From: Pseudoalteromonas sp. MEBiC 03607
GTDB lineage: Bacteria; Pseudomonadota; Gammaproteobacteria; Enterobacterales; Alteromonadaceae
NCBI RefSeq assembly: GCF_004792295.1
Contig: NZ_SRRY01000001.1
Location: forward strand, 2,366,501 to 2,430,500
Reading direction: 5' to 3'
DNA length: 64,000 bases
Part shown: positions 1 to 9,084 of the stretch, in pieces
Layout of the letters: each line of letters begins with the position of its first letter
Position numbering within the stretch: the stretch's first letter is position 1
Program-made: the position numbers and the translations under genes
The notes under the pieces: model-generated
The model's input: only the letters and a program-made list of their open reading frames with translations
The model's database searches: none
What the model was told of the DNA's origin: nothing

Positions 1-1160
1 AATATGTTTTTAAACGCCTCAAGTACGTTAACCATTACATAAGCGTCATTTTTTGCATAGTTGCGAATAGGTGTGAAGTTATCATGCAGCAGCTCATCAA
101 ATGATGTTTCATGTAAAAACAACTTAGGATGGTTATCATCACATTGTTTAAGCGAATAATTCACATCATAAATGTCTAATCGCAAAATGAGTAAAATACT
201 CAGCATATCAATAGCTTTTACTGCAGTACCTGGATCATTAATGCCCGGACTCATTGCCTTAACAGCAATCTCAGATATTTGCGTCATTCCATATCGGTAA
301 TGATCGCTAACATATTCTTCAATGTAAAAAATAAAGCATGCAAGTAGCTCATCAATGAGCTCTGGTTTGTCAGTTAAATCAGTATCGCACTTTAAAAAAG
401 GGTAACCTTTTACAGTAAAAAAACCTTGTTTAACAGAGATATAAATTTTAATGTCGTGCTCTTTACAGATAGCGCACAATTTATCGCTATGAGCGCCTTT
501 AAAATAACCTTCCGTTTTACTTTTTATGCTGTACCAGTCGTCAAAGTTCGGAAAATCATCAACAGGATGTTCATGCTGCATAGCTTTAATGCTATTAAGT
601 TCACTTTTAGTATTTTTGAATAAGTCATTCAGTACATTATCAACTTGGATAGCTCTGGATATAGAGTGAATAAAATAAACAAAGAAACCCAGTGAAATTA
701 AGCCAAGTACCAGTGATATAAATATACCCAGTGAAGGGATGCCCATATTGCCATTTCCTATGGTACGAATATTGATGAGCATTAGAATGGTGTAAATTAT
801 ACTGCCTAAATAAAAGCCTAAAACTAGTTGATGAGATTTACGAGTTATAAGTCCGGGTAATACCCGAGGAGAAAGGCTGGCGCTGGCGCTATTTAACACG
901 ACCATAACCATAGAGAAGCTAAATACAGTTAACGAAATAATGCTTCCGGCTAAAGTACTGAGGATGGTACGTGCATTTTCTTCACTGTCTACTAGCAATA
1001 CACTTAAGACTTTCTTAACACTCATTGCTGGATCAGAATACTCAACAGCTGTTGTAATTAAAGCAAAAGTCAAAAATAAAACAGACAGCATAGACGGATA
1101 AAATCCTATGCTGCTGATCATTTCACGGTAATTATCGGCTATTTTTCTTGGCGTAATCAT
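1..1160 (-). CDS. DUF2254 family membrane protein (partial, C-terminus outside window)
   Basis: About 386 codons are visible on the minus strand, from an ATG at 1158-1160 to the window edge, so the C-terminus is missing. The N-terminal part has several hydrophobic segments (roughly residues 18-40, 65-90, 105-130 and 140-165). The conserved stretches ILSTLAGSIISLTVFSFSM and SASASLSPRVLPGLI are typical of the DUF2254 predicted membrane proteins. A soluble C-terminal half follows, containing ISEIAVKAMSPGINDPGTA, also characteristic of the family. The biochemical role of DUF2254 is unknown. It is transcribed away from the MAPEG gene, with about 120 bp between the two starts. Family assignment is firm; function is not. 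Confidence 0.85.
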   Translation of the reverse strand, partial: MITPRKIADNYREMISSIGFYPSMLSVLFLTFALITTAVEYSDPAMSVKKVLSVLLVDSEENARTILSTLAGSIISLTVFSFSMVMVVLNSASASLSPRVLPGLITRKSHQLVLGFYLGSIIYTILMLINIRTIGNGNMGIPSLGIFISLVLGLISLGFFVYFIHSISRAIQVDNVLNDLFKNTKSELNSIKAMQHEHPVDDFPNFDDWYSIKSKTEGYFKGAHSDKLCAICKEHDIKIYISVKQGFFTVKGYPFLKCDTDLTDKPELIDELLACFIFYIEEYVSDHYRYGMTQISEIAVKAMSPGINDPGTAVKAIDMLSILLILRLDIYDVNYSLKQCDDNHPKLFLHETSFDELLHDNFTPIRNYAKNDAYVMVNVLEAFKNI

Positions 1161-1280
1161 GCACTTCCTTAAGAACTGTTAGACTTTAATTAGGATTTTG
1201 AGCTAACCTAGCAAATTATATGTCAGCCTAGCAATAAACAGTGCTAGGCGTCTAACTTTAAATAATAAATGGAATAAATT

Positions 1281-1655
1281 GTGATAGTTTCAACTTTTGC
1301 TGCTATTTTGGCTATTTTGTATATTCAACTTAGCTTTCGCGTTATTAAAATCCGTAAAGCTAAGCGTATTTCTTTAGGAGACGGTGGTGATGCAAGTTTA
1401 CAAGCCGCGATCCGCACCCATGCTAATTTTATAGAATATGTGCCATTTTCTTTAATTCTGCTATTTTTATTAGAGTATCAAGGGTTACCCAGCCATTTTA
1501 CTTATATTTTAGGTGCGATGTTATTAGTAGGTCGTTTTTGTCATAGTTATGCATTAGCAGATGAAAAAATGCAGCTACGCGTCGTTGGCATGGTTTTAAC
1601 GTTTTTAATGATCTTCATAAGTTCGGTTATGTTATTAATAACACAGGTTTTTTAA
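1281..1655 (+). CDS. MAPEG family membrane protein
   Basis: This 124-residue protein has about four hydrophobic segments and the MAPEG hallmark region, with RISLGDGGDASLQAAIRTH followed by ANFIEYVPFSLILL. That pattern is usual for bacterial MAPEG proteins of the YecN type. MAPEG members are membrane-associated proteins in eicosanoid and glutathione metabolism; bacterial members are mostly uncharacterised and may have glutathione-dependent activity. Translation begins at GTG 1281, the only sensible in-frame start. The next gene begins one base after the stop, so the two are probably cotranscribed. Confidence 0.85.
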   Translation: MIVSTFAAILAILYIQLSFRVIKIRKAKRISLGDGGDASLQAAIRTHANFIEYVPFSLILLFLLEYQGLPSHFTYILGAMLLVGRFCHSYALADEKMQLRVVGMVLTFLMIFISSVMLLITQVF

Positions 1656-1656
1656 T

Positions 1657-2562
1657 ATGATAAGAGTTGTATTTACGATTGCATTCGTATTTGTTTCGAA
1701 TCAAGTTGCCGGCAGTACAGAAGATACAGCTCATGTCAAAAAATCAACTATTCCACCAAAAGTTTTAAATATAATTTATCCTAAAACCTTGCCCAGTTTA
1801 GTTGAAGAAGTTTATTACCCACTTATTTTGTTGGATACAGCACTAAAACGCAGTGGCTACAAATACAAATTAACTGCTGCACCAAAGTTATTAGGTCAAA
1901 ATAGGGTATTAAAAGAAATTGAACATGGCGGTGATATTGATGTCACCTGGACTATGACTAACAAAGTAAGAGAAGACAAGTTACTGCCGGTTCGTGTTCC
2001 TATATTTAAAGGCTTGTTTGGTTGGCGTTTAATGTTCACAACAGAGCCGAAACTACCTTATTTAAGCCGACTAAAAACCCTCGACGATTTAAAGAAAGTT
2101 TACTTTGTACAAGGACAAGATTGGCCCGATACCCAAATATTGCGTGACAATGGCTTGGTTATATCAACGTCAGGAAACTTTGATTCGTTGTTTGTTATGC
2201 TCGACAGAGGCCGGGGCGACTTATTCCCACGCTCTGTGCTTGAAATTGAAGATGAACTAGCAGTTTTTAAGCAACAAATGCCTCTGGTTGTATTGCCTCA
2301 TTTAATGTTGAAATACACCAGCCCAATCTATTTCTTCTTCAACAAAGACAACACCGAAGTTGCAAAAGCAGTCAATAAAGGCTTACGCATAATGATAGAA
2401 AGCGGTGAGTTCGATGAAATCTTTTTTAAATACAATGGTAAATTAATAGAAAACGCCCATATTCATGACAAGATTATTGTAGAATTAGAAAACAAAGAAC
2501 TACCACCGCTAACCCCTGTAGGCGATAAGTCCTTATGGTTACCGATCCAAAAAGTTAAATGA
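1657..2562 (+). CDS. Periplasmic solute-binding-like protein (SBP family 3 fold)
   Basis: A 301-residue protein with an N-terminal secretion signal (hydrophobic core about residues 3-18, likely cleaved near VAGS). The body resembles the two-lobe amino-acid-binding type of periplasmic protein: a lobe-crossing segment around IDVTWTMTNKVREDK, and a terminal region ending in VNKGLRIMIESGEFDEIFFKY, which is the usual last helix of this fold. No permease or ATPase lies nearby, so it is an orphan binding protein. Such proteins in marine Alteromonadales are often uncharacterised, and ligand and role cannot be read from the sequence. It overlaps the next gene by 4 bp (ATGA), indicating translational coupling. 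Confidence 0.75.
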   Translation: MIRVVFTIAFVFVSNQVAGSTEDTAHVKKSTIPPKVLNIIYPKTLPSLVEEVYYPLILLDTALKRSGYKYKLTAAPKLLGQNRVLKEIEHGGDIDVTWTMTNKVREDKLLPVRVPIFKGLFGWRLMFTTEPKLPYLSRLKTLDDLKKVYFVQGQDWPDTQILRDNGLVISTSGNFDSLFVMLDRGRGDLFPRSVLEIEDELAVFKQQMPLVVLPHLMLKYTSPIYFFFNKDNTEVAKAVNKGLRIMIESGEFDEIFFKYNGKLIENAHIHDKIIVELENKELPPLTPVGDKSLWLPIQKVK

Positions 2563-3197
2563 ACAACAAAATATTTATTATTGGCCTACCTCGCACAGGC
2601 ACTACCAGTCTGTGCCATAGTTTTTTACAATTGGGCTATAAAACGGCCCACACAGCGTATACCGAATCAGCCTTAAAAGAAGCAGACGTTATTGCTGATA
2701 CTCCTGTTTTTAGCGAATTCCCGTTATTAGATGCGCACTTTGCTAATAGCCGCTTTATTAACCTTGAACGAGACTTGTCTAAATGGGTACCTTCGATCCG
2801 TCAACTGCTGGCCCGAATGCACACCAATTTATTGCGAAGTGACGGAGGCTTTAACACGCATTTAAAGCGTTGCTACTTTGAGACATTTGGTAAATATTCG
2901 TTAGCAGATATTCAGTCTGATCAGTATTTGATTAACTGCTATGAGCAACATCAACAACGTGTTTTTAATTTTTTTAAAGACAAAAAAGCCAACCTATTAA
3001 CGTTAAATGTTGCACAGCCACACAGCGCTAAAGCGTTACAGACATTTTTAGGTACAGATGCAGATATACAGTTCGAGCAGCTAAATATGGGTGGTAAAGT
3101 AACGGCTTGGAATGATATTAAACACCCCGATAAAATTGCCTCCACCAGAAACGGCAAAATTGATAAGTCACTTGGTTACAATCACAAGATTTTATAA
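2559..3197 (+). CDS. Sulfotransferase family protein
   Basis: The 212-residue protein opens with IFIIGLPRTGTTSLCHSF, the 5'-phosphosulfate-binding loop (GLPRTGTTS) of PAPS-dependent sulfotransferases. It continues with a 3'-phosphate-binding-like segment (SRFINLERDLSKWVPSI). Layout and length fit the compact Sulfotransfer_4 group. Members transfer sulfate from PAPS to hydroxyl or amino groups; the acceptor here is unknown. It is coupled by a 4-bp overlap to the solute-binding gene, so MAPEG, binding protein and sulfotransferase appear to form one short operon. Confidence 0.75.
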   Translation: MNNKIFIIGLPRTGTTSLCHSFLQLGYKTAHTAYTESALKEADVIADTPVFSEFPLLDAHFANSRFINLERDLSKWVPSIRQLLARMHTNLLRSDGGFNTHLKRCYFETFGKYSLADIQSDQYLINCYEQHQQRVFNFFKDKKANLLTLNVAQPHSAKALQTFLGTDADIQFEQLNMGGKVTAWNDIKHPDKIASTRNGKIDKSLGYNHKIL

Positions 3198-3246
3198 CAG
3201 AAATACGCTAAAATCGCCGCCATTGTTAGTTAAGTAGTTCGTTATC

Positions 3247-3819
3247 ATGTTTGAATTAAAATATCACACTCCATTTGAGTGGACAGAAGGTGTCTTGGCA
3301 GATTTTGATACCTTTTTACAAGATCATGCCGCTGCTGAGAAGAAAGCCTCAGGTATGGCAATGTCAATGCTATCGCATTATCCTGACCGTCGTAAGCTTG
3401 TAAAAGCAATGACAGACTTAGCTCTTGAAGAAATGATACATTTTAAACAAGTACTTAAGTTATTAATGGAACGTGATGTTTCACTTGGTAATGACCAAAA
3501 AGATCCCTATATCAAACAAATTCGTGCGGTATTTAGAAACGGTCGTGATGAGTTTTTAATGGACCGCTTACTCGTTGCAGGTGTAATTGAAGCTCGAGGG
3601 CATGAACGCTTTTCATTGGTCGCTGAAGCATTGCCACCGGGCAAAGAAAAAGAGTTTTATGTTGCAATTGCAAAGTCTGAAGAAAAGCACAAAAACCTAT
3701 TTGTAGAGTTAGCGTACGAGTATTTTGATAAACATGAAGTGGATGCCCGATTAGAAGAAATTCTTGTAGCCGAAGCTGAAATTTGTAAAAAAATTCCGTT
3801 TACCGCGGCACTACATTAA
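3247..3819 (+). CDS. miaE: tRNA-(ms2io6A)-hydroxylase MiaE
   Basis: MiaE is a non-haem diiron monooxygenase that hydroxylates the isopentenyl group of ms2i6A at tRNA position 37. The 190-residue protein has the ferritin-like four-helix arrangement and a complete ligand set: E31, E62 with H65 in EEMIHF, E114 in IEARGHER, and E144 with H147 in SEEKH. Spacing matches the family. Length fits the short (about 200 residue) Pseudomonas-type MiaE rather than the longer Salmonella protein. It is a single gene, with a strong hairpin 10 bp after the stop. Confidence 0.92.
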   Translation: MFELKYHTPFEWTEGVLADFDTFLQDHAAAEKKASGMAMSMLSHYPDRRKLVKAMTDLALEEMIHFKQVLKLLMERDVSLGNDQKDPYIKQIRAVFRNGRDEFLMDRLLVAGVIEARGHERFSLVAEALPPGKEKEFYVAIAKSEEKHKNLFVELAYEYFDKHEVDARLEEILVAEAEICKKIPFTAALH

Positions 3820-3828
3820 TTTAAATAC

Positions 3829-3860
3829 TTATGTATTAGGTTGTAAAACCTAATACATAA
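3829..3860 (+). terminator. Long hairpin downstream of miaE
   Basis: A perfect inverted repeat with 14-bp arms (TTATGTATTAGGTT and its complement) and a GTAA loop. It starts 10 bp after the miaE stop. The 3' flank is A-rich on the plus strand, so it is not a textbook U-tail terminator in this direction. It could instead protect the 3' end of the message. Confidence 0.6.
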
Positions 3861-3990
3861 AATAGGTACTTATAAAACAATAATTAAGTATTTTGTAAAT
3901 ACTTACAACCAGCCCAATTGATTAAATAAACGGTAAATCATTCATATTATCTCCTATAGTTAAAATAGAGCTTTTAACAGGGATAGAAGT

Positions 3991-4362
3991 ATGAAATGGA
4001 TGATGACTCTTACAACCCTTTCATTAATTGGGATTGTTTTTACAGGTAACTCGATTTATACAGAGCTAAAACTATATAAGTCGAATAAAAAACCGACTGA
4101 AATCAGTGCTAGTATGTATCGTTCGCTAATTTGGCACAGTGATGTATATAAAGATAATGTGTTTTTATATACCGCTGAACAGTATTTTAGTGATGGTATC
4201 ATTGACACCAGTGAATATATTAAATTAAACCGCTTAGCAAAAGAAACCTCAGGGCCACTTATATTTATTCAGCAAGATAATGAGCAATTATGGCATGCTC
4301 GTTTGGCCTATAAACAATATCTTGAAGTACATGCATTAACACAGGTTGCAACCTTAGACTGA
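3991..4362 (+). CDS. Hypothetical protein with N-terminal membrane anchor or signal
   Basis: A 123-residue protein with one hydrophobic N-terminal segment (about residues 4-20, MTLTTLSLIGIVFTGNSIY) followed by a polar region rich in Tyr, Lys and Glu. It is probably anchored in the inner membrane or exported. I do not recognise the family. A reasonable start is ATG 3991, preceded by AGGGATAGAAGT. It is a lone gene convergent with the phosphoesterase at 4354, and the two coding ends overlap by 9 bp. Confidence 0.6.
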   Translation: MKWMMTLTTLSLIGIVFTGNSIYTELKLYKSNKKPTEISASMYRSLIWHSDVYKDNVFLYTAEQYFSDGIIDTSEYIKLNRLAKETSGPLIFIQQDNEQLWHARLAYKQYLEVHALTQVATLD

Positions 4363-5100
4363 ATTTAGCTGCATAAATGCTTTAATGAGTGGTTTAAGTT
4401 CAACAATGGTAGGCTTGCCACTCAAATAATGAGTATCTATATGATAAGTGTTGCCAAGCCAATAAGGTTCAGCAGTGGTGTTATGGCCATGCACAGAAAA
4501 GTCTATGCTGGCATTTTTCTTTGTTATCGTTTGTTTCACAATTGTGCGATCCCACAACAACGATGCCGCGGCATATGGTTTATGCTCACTAGGAGCTTGC
4601 CAATTCCAATCTGCAGATACTGTGTGCGACAACCCTATTCGCATACCAGCATAGTCAAGCAAATAAGAAAGAGGGCACTGTAAAAGCTGCTCAGTTATCG
4701 CTTTTAATTCATCATCGGTTGCTTGAGTATGCCAACGCCCACCATTTTCAACCCATAGTGAATAGTAGCTATGATCATCGGCAAGTAGCGACTCAAGCAT
4801 CATGTGCTCATGATTACCCAGTGTCATATAAACACCCAGCTCTTTAAAACGTGATAACAACGCAAAATTGTCGTTGCCTCTATCTATTGCATCACCAAGT
4901 GAAAATAAAACATCGTTGCTTTCATCAAAATCGACAGCGACTAAAGCTTGCTCAAACTTAGCTAAATTAGCATCGAGATCGCTGATAATAAATACACGTT
5001 TATTTTCGTTTATCTTAAGTTTTATTTGCGTTGGGTTATTGGCTATCGCTTGACAGTTAACGTGCTTCAAAATCCTTTCCTTTAATGCAATATCAAACAA
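4354..5100 (-). CDS. Calcineurin-like metallophosphoesterase (PrpA/PrpB-like)
   Basis: A 248-residue protein with the metallophosphoesterase motifs in order: the first-metal Asp in FIISDLDANLAKF (the usual GDxHG block is altered to SDLDAN), LGDAIDRGNDN (GDxxDRG), LGNHEHMML (GNHE), and a C-terminal SVHGHNTTAEP (GHT-like). These bind the two-metal centre. The domain order is that of bacterial serine/threonine phosphatases related to lambda phosphatase and diadenosine tetraphosphatase; substrate is not determinable. It stands alone and converges on the small gene at 3991. Confidence 0.85.
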   Translation of the reverse strand: MFDIALKERILKHVNCQAIANNPTQIKLKINENKRVFIISDLDANLAKFEQALVAVDFDESNDVLFSLGDAIDRGNDNFALLSRFKELGVYMTLGNHEHMMLESLLADDHSYYSLWVENGGRWHTQATDDELKAITEQLLQCPLSYLLDYAGMRIGLSHTVSADWNWQAPSEHKPYAAASLLWDRTIVKQTITKKNASIDFSVHGHNTTAEPYWLGNTYHIDTHYLSGKPTIVELKPLIKAFMQLNSV

Positions 5101-5355
5101 ACCCTAACATAAATTGTTGCCAATTTAATACTAACTGGCTAGTATGAAGGGCATAATTTTAGGAGTAATAGCCAACATGAACAACTAAACCTGTTATCCA
5201 TTTTTACATTTTTCTTTGGAACAACAGGGCTAGTAGGCGTTGCTCACTCTTGTCAGTAGTATAAATCAATTACCATTTTGGTGGTCATACGCTTAGTTCA
5301 ATTCGCTTTATAATTAAACGAATTGTATCACTGTCCCTGTATAGCAGGAGGCAGT

Positions 5356-6927
5356 ATGCCAAAATTACAAGCAGCCAACTTATCATATCAACACGCCAAT
5401 GGCGGCCAAGTTCTGAATAATATTTCAGTGTCATTAAATGCTAAAACAACAGCTTTAGTAGGGCGAAATGGTGTAGGGAAGTCAGTATTAGCATCGCTAC
5501 TTTGTAATCGCCTTATTCCGTCGTCGAGTAATGTTGTTTGCAATGGTCAACTTGGTTTTTATGAGCAACTAGTTGATAGTCACACATTAAAAAATAAAAC
5601 GATTATAGACGTACTAGGGCTTAACCACTATTTCAAAGCATTACAGCAAATACATAACGGTCATTTTACAGAGCACGAACTTAACTTACTTGATGGATTT
5701 TGGGATCTGCCCGAGCGATTTTATGCTGAGTTAACTCGTTTAGGCATTTATGGTATTAATGAGAACAGTTGTGCAACAGCATTAAGTGGCGGTCAACTAA
5801 GCCAACTCAGATTATGGTCGCTATTTACCATACACCACGACATTTTAATACTTGATGAACCTTCTAATCATTTAGATAAACAAGGTAAAAGCTGGCTTTT
5901 AAATCACATAGCACGATTCACTGGGCAGCTACTTTTAATAAGTCATGACCGTCAAATACTGCAAGTAGCCGATGAAATATGGGAACTCACATCTATGGGG
6001 TTATCAGTGTTTGGCACCGGTTTTAGTGATTACGAGACCCAAAAAAAATACCAACTAGCAGCGCTTGAAAATAAGCTATCTCATACTACAAAGGAGCAAA
6101 ATAAACTGCTATTAGAGCAGCAGCGCAGCAAACAAAAAGCAGCAAAAAGAGCCGCTAAAGGTCTAGGAACAAGAAAATCTGGTAGCCAACCTAAAGTGCT
6201 TATGGATGCTAAAAAAGATAAAGCGAGCGCTAATTTATCTTCGCAAAATAAAAATACCGCAAAACGAGAAGAGCTACTTAATAGTAATAAGAAGCAGATA
6301 CTTAACCAGCTCGAACAAGTAAAACAACAGCAGTTTTATTTTAATAATTCTGACACTAAACAACGCAACGCACTAAATCTTGAAAACGTAATTTTACAAT
6401 ATGGGTCGCAAACCCCCATTAACCTACAAATATTCAATAATGAAAAAATACACTTAATTGGTGTAAATGGCGCAGGAAAATCGACGCTACTAAAAACCTT
6501 AACAGGTGAGTTAAAAGTGAGAGCAGGGCACATACATAGGAATAGCCCGTTGTTGTATTTAGATCAGTACTTTACTTTAATAAAGGCAGAGCTAACTTTG
6601 CTTGATAACTTAAAATACTACTGTAAGACCCTTGATGAAAGCATCGCACGTACATTATTAGCAAGCTTAGGCTTTAGAAAACATGACGTATTCAAGCAAG
6701 CGACACATTTAAGTGGCGGCGAAAAAATGAAGCTCGCCATGTGTATCGTCAGTAATATTGAAAGTACAGCATTTTTGTTATTGGATGAGCCCGATAATCA
6801 TCTAGACCTTGAATCAAAACAGCTCTTGGCTCAATCATTAGAAAACTTTAAAGGCGGATTTATCCTAGTAAGTCATGATAATTACTTTGTAGAAAGCATC
6901 GGCTGTAATAAGCAAATTGTTCTATAA
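5356..6927 (+). CDS. ABC-F family ATP-binding protein
   Basis: This 523-residue protein carries two ATPase domains in tandem and no membrane segments, the ABC-F pattern. Domain 1 has Walker A GRNGVGKS, signature LSGGQLSQLR and Walker B ILILDEPSNHLD. Domain 2 has GVNGAGKST, LSGGEKMKLA and FLLLDEPDNHLD. A charged Lys/Gln-rich linker (about residues 235-330) joins them. ABC-F proteins act on ribosomes in translation or antibiotic protection; which role applies is unknown. I chose ATG 5356 over TTG 5323 because AGGAGG at 5346-5351 is ideally placed. A gene-poor stretch follows. Confidence 0.9.
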   Translation: MPKLQAANLSYQHANGGQVLNNISVSLNAKTTALVGRNGVGKSVLASLLCNRLIPSSSNVVCNGQLGFYEQLVDSHTLKNKTIIDVLGLNHYFKALQQIHNGHFTEHELNLLDGFWDLPERFYAELTRLGIYGINENSCATALSGGQLSQLRLWSLFTIHHDILILDEPSNHLDKQGKSWLLNHIARFTGQLLLISHDRQILQVADEIWELTSMGLSVFGTGFSDYETQKKYQLAALENKLSHTTKEQNKLLLEQQRSKQKAAKRAAKGLGTRKSGSQPKVLMDAKKDKASANLSSQNKNTAKREELLNSNKKQILNQLEQVKQQQFYFNNSDTKQRNALNLENVILQYGSQTPINLQIFNNEKIHLIGVNGAGKSTLLKTLTGELKVRAGHIHRNSPLLYLDQYFTLIKAELTLLDNLKYYCKTLDESIARTLLASLGFRKHDVFKQATHLSGGEKMKLAMCIVSNIESTAFLLLDEPDNHLDLESKQLLAQSLENFKGGFILVSHDNYFVESIGCNKQIVL

Positions 6928-7545
6928 AATAGTCATTTAAAAATATGCGTACTAGGGTGGTTGTAGGTAGATTACAAGGAATGACAATGAAATTTAAAGC
7001 CACTTACAGCATTTTTAATGCTGAACCTAACAATTAGTTTAGGCATGATTCTCAATGATTTTACCTCGGTGATCTTCGTATTGGTGCCGTAATTACTCAT
7101 GCAAGGTACGTCATTTATTCCATTCTTTAAACTGTCGTGTTGCATTAAATAGCTCTAGGTGTTGTAAGAGCTTTTAGTTAGGGAAAATGAAAGTTTATTA
7201 GCCTGAGGTCAGTGAAATATAATTCTGTATATTGTCATAAAGTTTAAATAAAAGTGAAAAAGAGAGGGCAAAAAGCTCACCACACTAACTAGTTTTTATC
7301 TAATATTACATATAAACCTAATTTCAAAATGTTTGGCGAGTTTCTAACACCGATGTATAGTTAGAAATTAGAGGCTGGTTCAACAGGCGAGTAGAACAAA
7401 TCCCTCCTCTTAGGAAGGTGGTGAAAATTACTGAACATTATCAAGAGATTTATAGGGACAAGTTAGTTTGTTAACTTAAACCAACTACTGGTTTTTTATC
7501 AAAATATATCTCAGACGAAATAACAATAAATAAGGAAGTTGAATA
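6928..7545. other. Gene-poor flank with possible decayed coding sequence
   Basis: These 618 bp hold no convincing intact gene. On the minus strand, about 7170-7040, one frame reads LLQHLELFNATRQFKEWNK, stop, a short piece, stop, and LRHQYEDHRGKIIENHA, stop. This looks protein-like but is interrupted, and I cannot assign a family. The last 170 bp lead into the insert gene at 7546, which has AAGGA before its ATG. No tRNA or clear IS end was seen. Confidence 0.4.
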
Positions 7546-9030
7546 ATGAGTCGTTGGCAAGAGCAATTTGAAACACACCCGTTTCAAAAAATATGGGCCC
7601 AACTTAATGATGTTTTAGTTGATTTAAAAGTAGACGACGATAGCGTTCTCACCGATGTTGAAGAAGTTGCCAGATTAAAAAAGGTAGTTAAATTTATTAA
7701 TGAATTGCTTGAAGCAATTGATCCGGAACTAGTTCCTGTGTCCACATGGCAAAACTTTCAGAAACAGTGCCAACCATGCTTTAATGAAGTTAATGCTTAT
7801 TTAAGTGATAGGAATATAAGTCATATAACTAACGCTAATGCAAATGTTGACAACCTTTTGACTTATGTAAGGCCGTATGTGGTTGAGTCAAATAAGAGAG
7901 CTAGAGCGACACAATTGGCTTATCGAAGCTATTCAGAAGCAATATCTGATGGTCTAAAATCCTTTAAAAATGAAACAATAGAGTACTACAACGAGTTTAA
8001 AGAATACTCAGGTGAACTTCGAGATTTAAAAATTAAATTTGTACAAAAGTTTAAAGATATTGAGTCAACTCACAAAGAAATATCAACTTTAAGGAATAAA
8101 TATTTTGAAGGTTCTGATTCTGAGAAATCCATAGAGGCTCGGATGAATGAGATGGTCAATGAACTAGAAGAAAATTTAATTAAAATTCGTGACTACCAAG
8201 AAGAGCTATTAGAAAGTGGCAGTGATTCAATCAAAACTCAGATCTCTGCTGCTAAAGAAGAGGCTCAAAATGATAGTGAAGCAATTACTGAGTTACTTCA
8301 TGGAACAGAAGAGCAACTCAAACAATTAAAGCTATTTTATACAGATGTAATGGGCAATAAGGACGAAGATGGCAATTTAAAAGGAGGGTTAAAGCAAGAA
8401 ATCGTTGATAGAAAGAAGCATCTTGATGATTTCAAGATTAAACAGGAAGAAAGGTATGAAGCCTTGAATAGCCAAATTGAAGAGCTTTTGCCTGCTGCTA
8501 CGAGTGCTGGGTTAGCGGCAGCATACAGAGCAATGAGGAAGTCATTCGCTAAACCTATCAAACAATACTCAATTCTCTTCTATATCTCTGTATTTGTATT
8601 GTCTTTTACAGCCTTTATTTCAACTATTGACGGCATCTGGACGGTTGATTCTGTAATTAAATTTATTGATGTATCAGATTATAAGAACTTGCTCAGTAAT
8701 CTTACATATAAACTACCAGTTATCTTGCCTGTACTATGGTTAGCATTATTTGCATCTAAAAGAAGAAGTGAAGCCTTAAGACTGCAACAAGAGTATTCGC
8801 ATAAAGAAGCTTTAGCAAAGTCATACCAAAACTTTAAAAATCAAGTGGACAGCCTTCACGCGGGTAAAAAAGAAGAATTATTAGAAAAATTATTAGGTGC
8901 TGCTATTGATGCTGTTGCATCTAATGCATCTGACACATTAGATAAAAAGCACGGAGATAAAACTCCTGCGCATGAAGGGCTTGATAAAACAGTTATTTCC
9001 TTAGAAAAGCTAAAAGGAATTTTTAAGTAA
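7546..9030 (+). CDS. Coiled-coil protein with two membrane segments (candidate defence partner)
   Basis: A 494-residue protein I cannot assign to a named family. Residues about 1-125 are helical. Residues about 135-330 are a long, charged coiled coil rich in Glu, Lys and Gln. Two hydrophobic segments follow at about 342-362 (ILFYISVFVLSFTAFI) and 388-406 (LPVILPVLWLALFA). The tail is cytosolic-looking and helical. The likely topology is a hairpin in the inner membrane with both long parts in the cytoplasm. It starts after AAGGA and is followed after 54 bp by an HrgA-like nuclease gene on the same strand. The pairing suggests a sensor/effector module, but this is inference. Confidence 0.7.
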   Translation: MSRWQEQFETHPFQKIWAQLNDVLVDLKVDDDSVLTDVEEVARLKKVVKFINELLEAIDPELVPVSTWQNFQKQCQPCFNEVNAYLSDRNISHITNANANVDNLLTYVRPYVVESNKRARATQLAYRSYSEAISDGLKSFKNETIEYYNEFKEYSGELRDLKIKFVQKFKDIESTHKEISTLRNKYFEGSDSEKSIEARMNEMVNELEENLIKIRDYQEELLESGSDSIKTQISAAKEEAQNDSEAITELLHGTEEQLKQLKLFYTDVMGNKDEDGNLKGGLKQEIVDRKKHLDDFKIKQEERYEALNSQIEELLPAATSAGLAAAYRAMRKSFAKPIKQYSILFYISVFVLSFTAFISTIDGIWTVDSVIKFIDVSDYKNLLSNLTYKLPVILPVLWLALFASKRRSEALRLQQEYSHKEALAKSYQNFKNQVDSLHAGKKEELLEKLLGAAIDAVASNASDTLDKKHGDKTPAHEGLDKTVISLEKLKGIFK

Positions 9031-9084
9031 GCATTTTACAGAAGCACAGCTATAAGCAGCTTTTAAGAAGAATAGGGCAGTTGT

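Noticed and set aside
5140..5270. Possible leader peptide before the ABC-F gene (MKGIILGVIANMNN and an overlapping hydrophobic frame ending GVAHSCQ)
   Set aside because: The first is only 14 codons and the second has no start codon; no paired attenuator stems were convincing.
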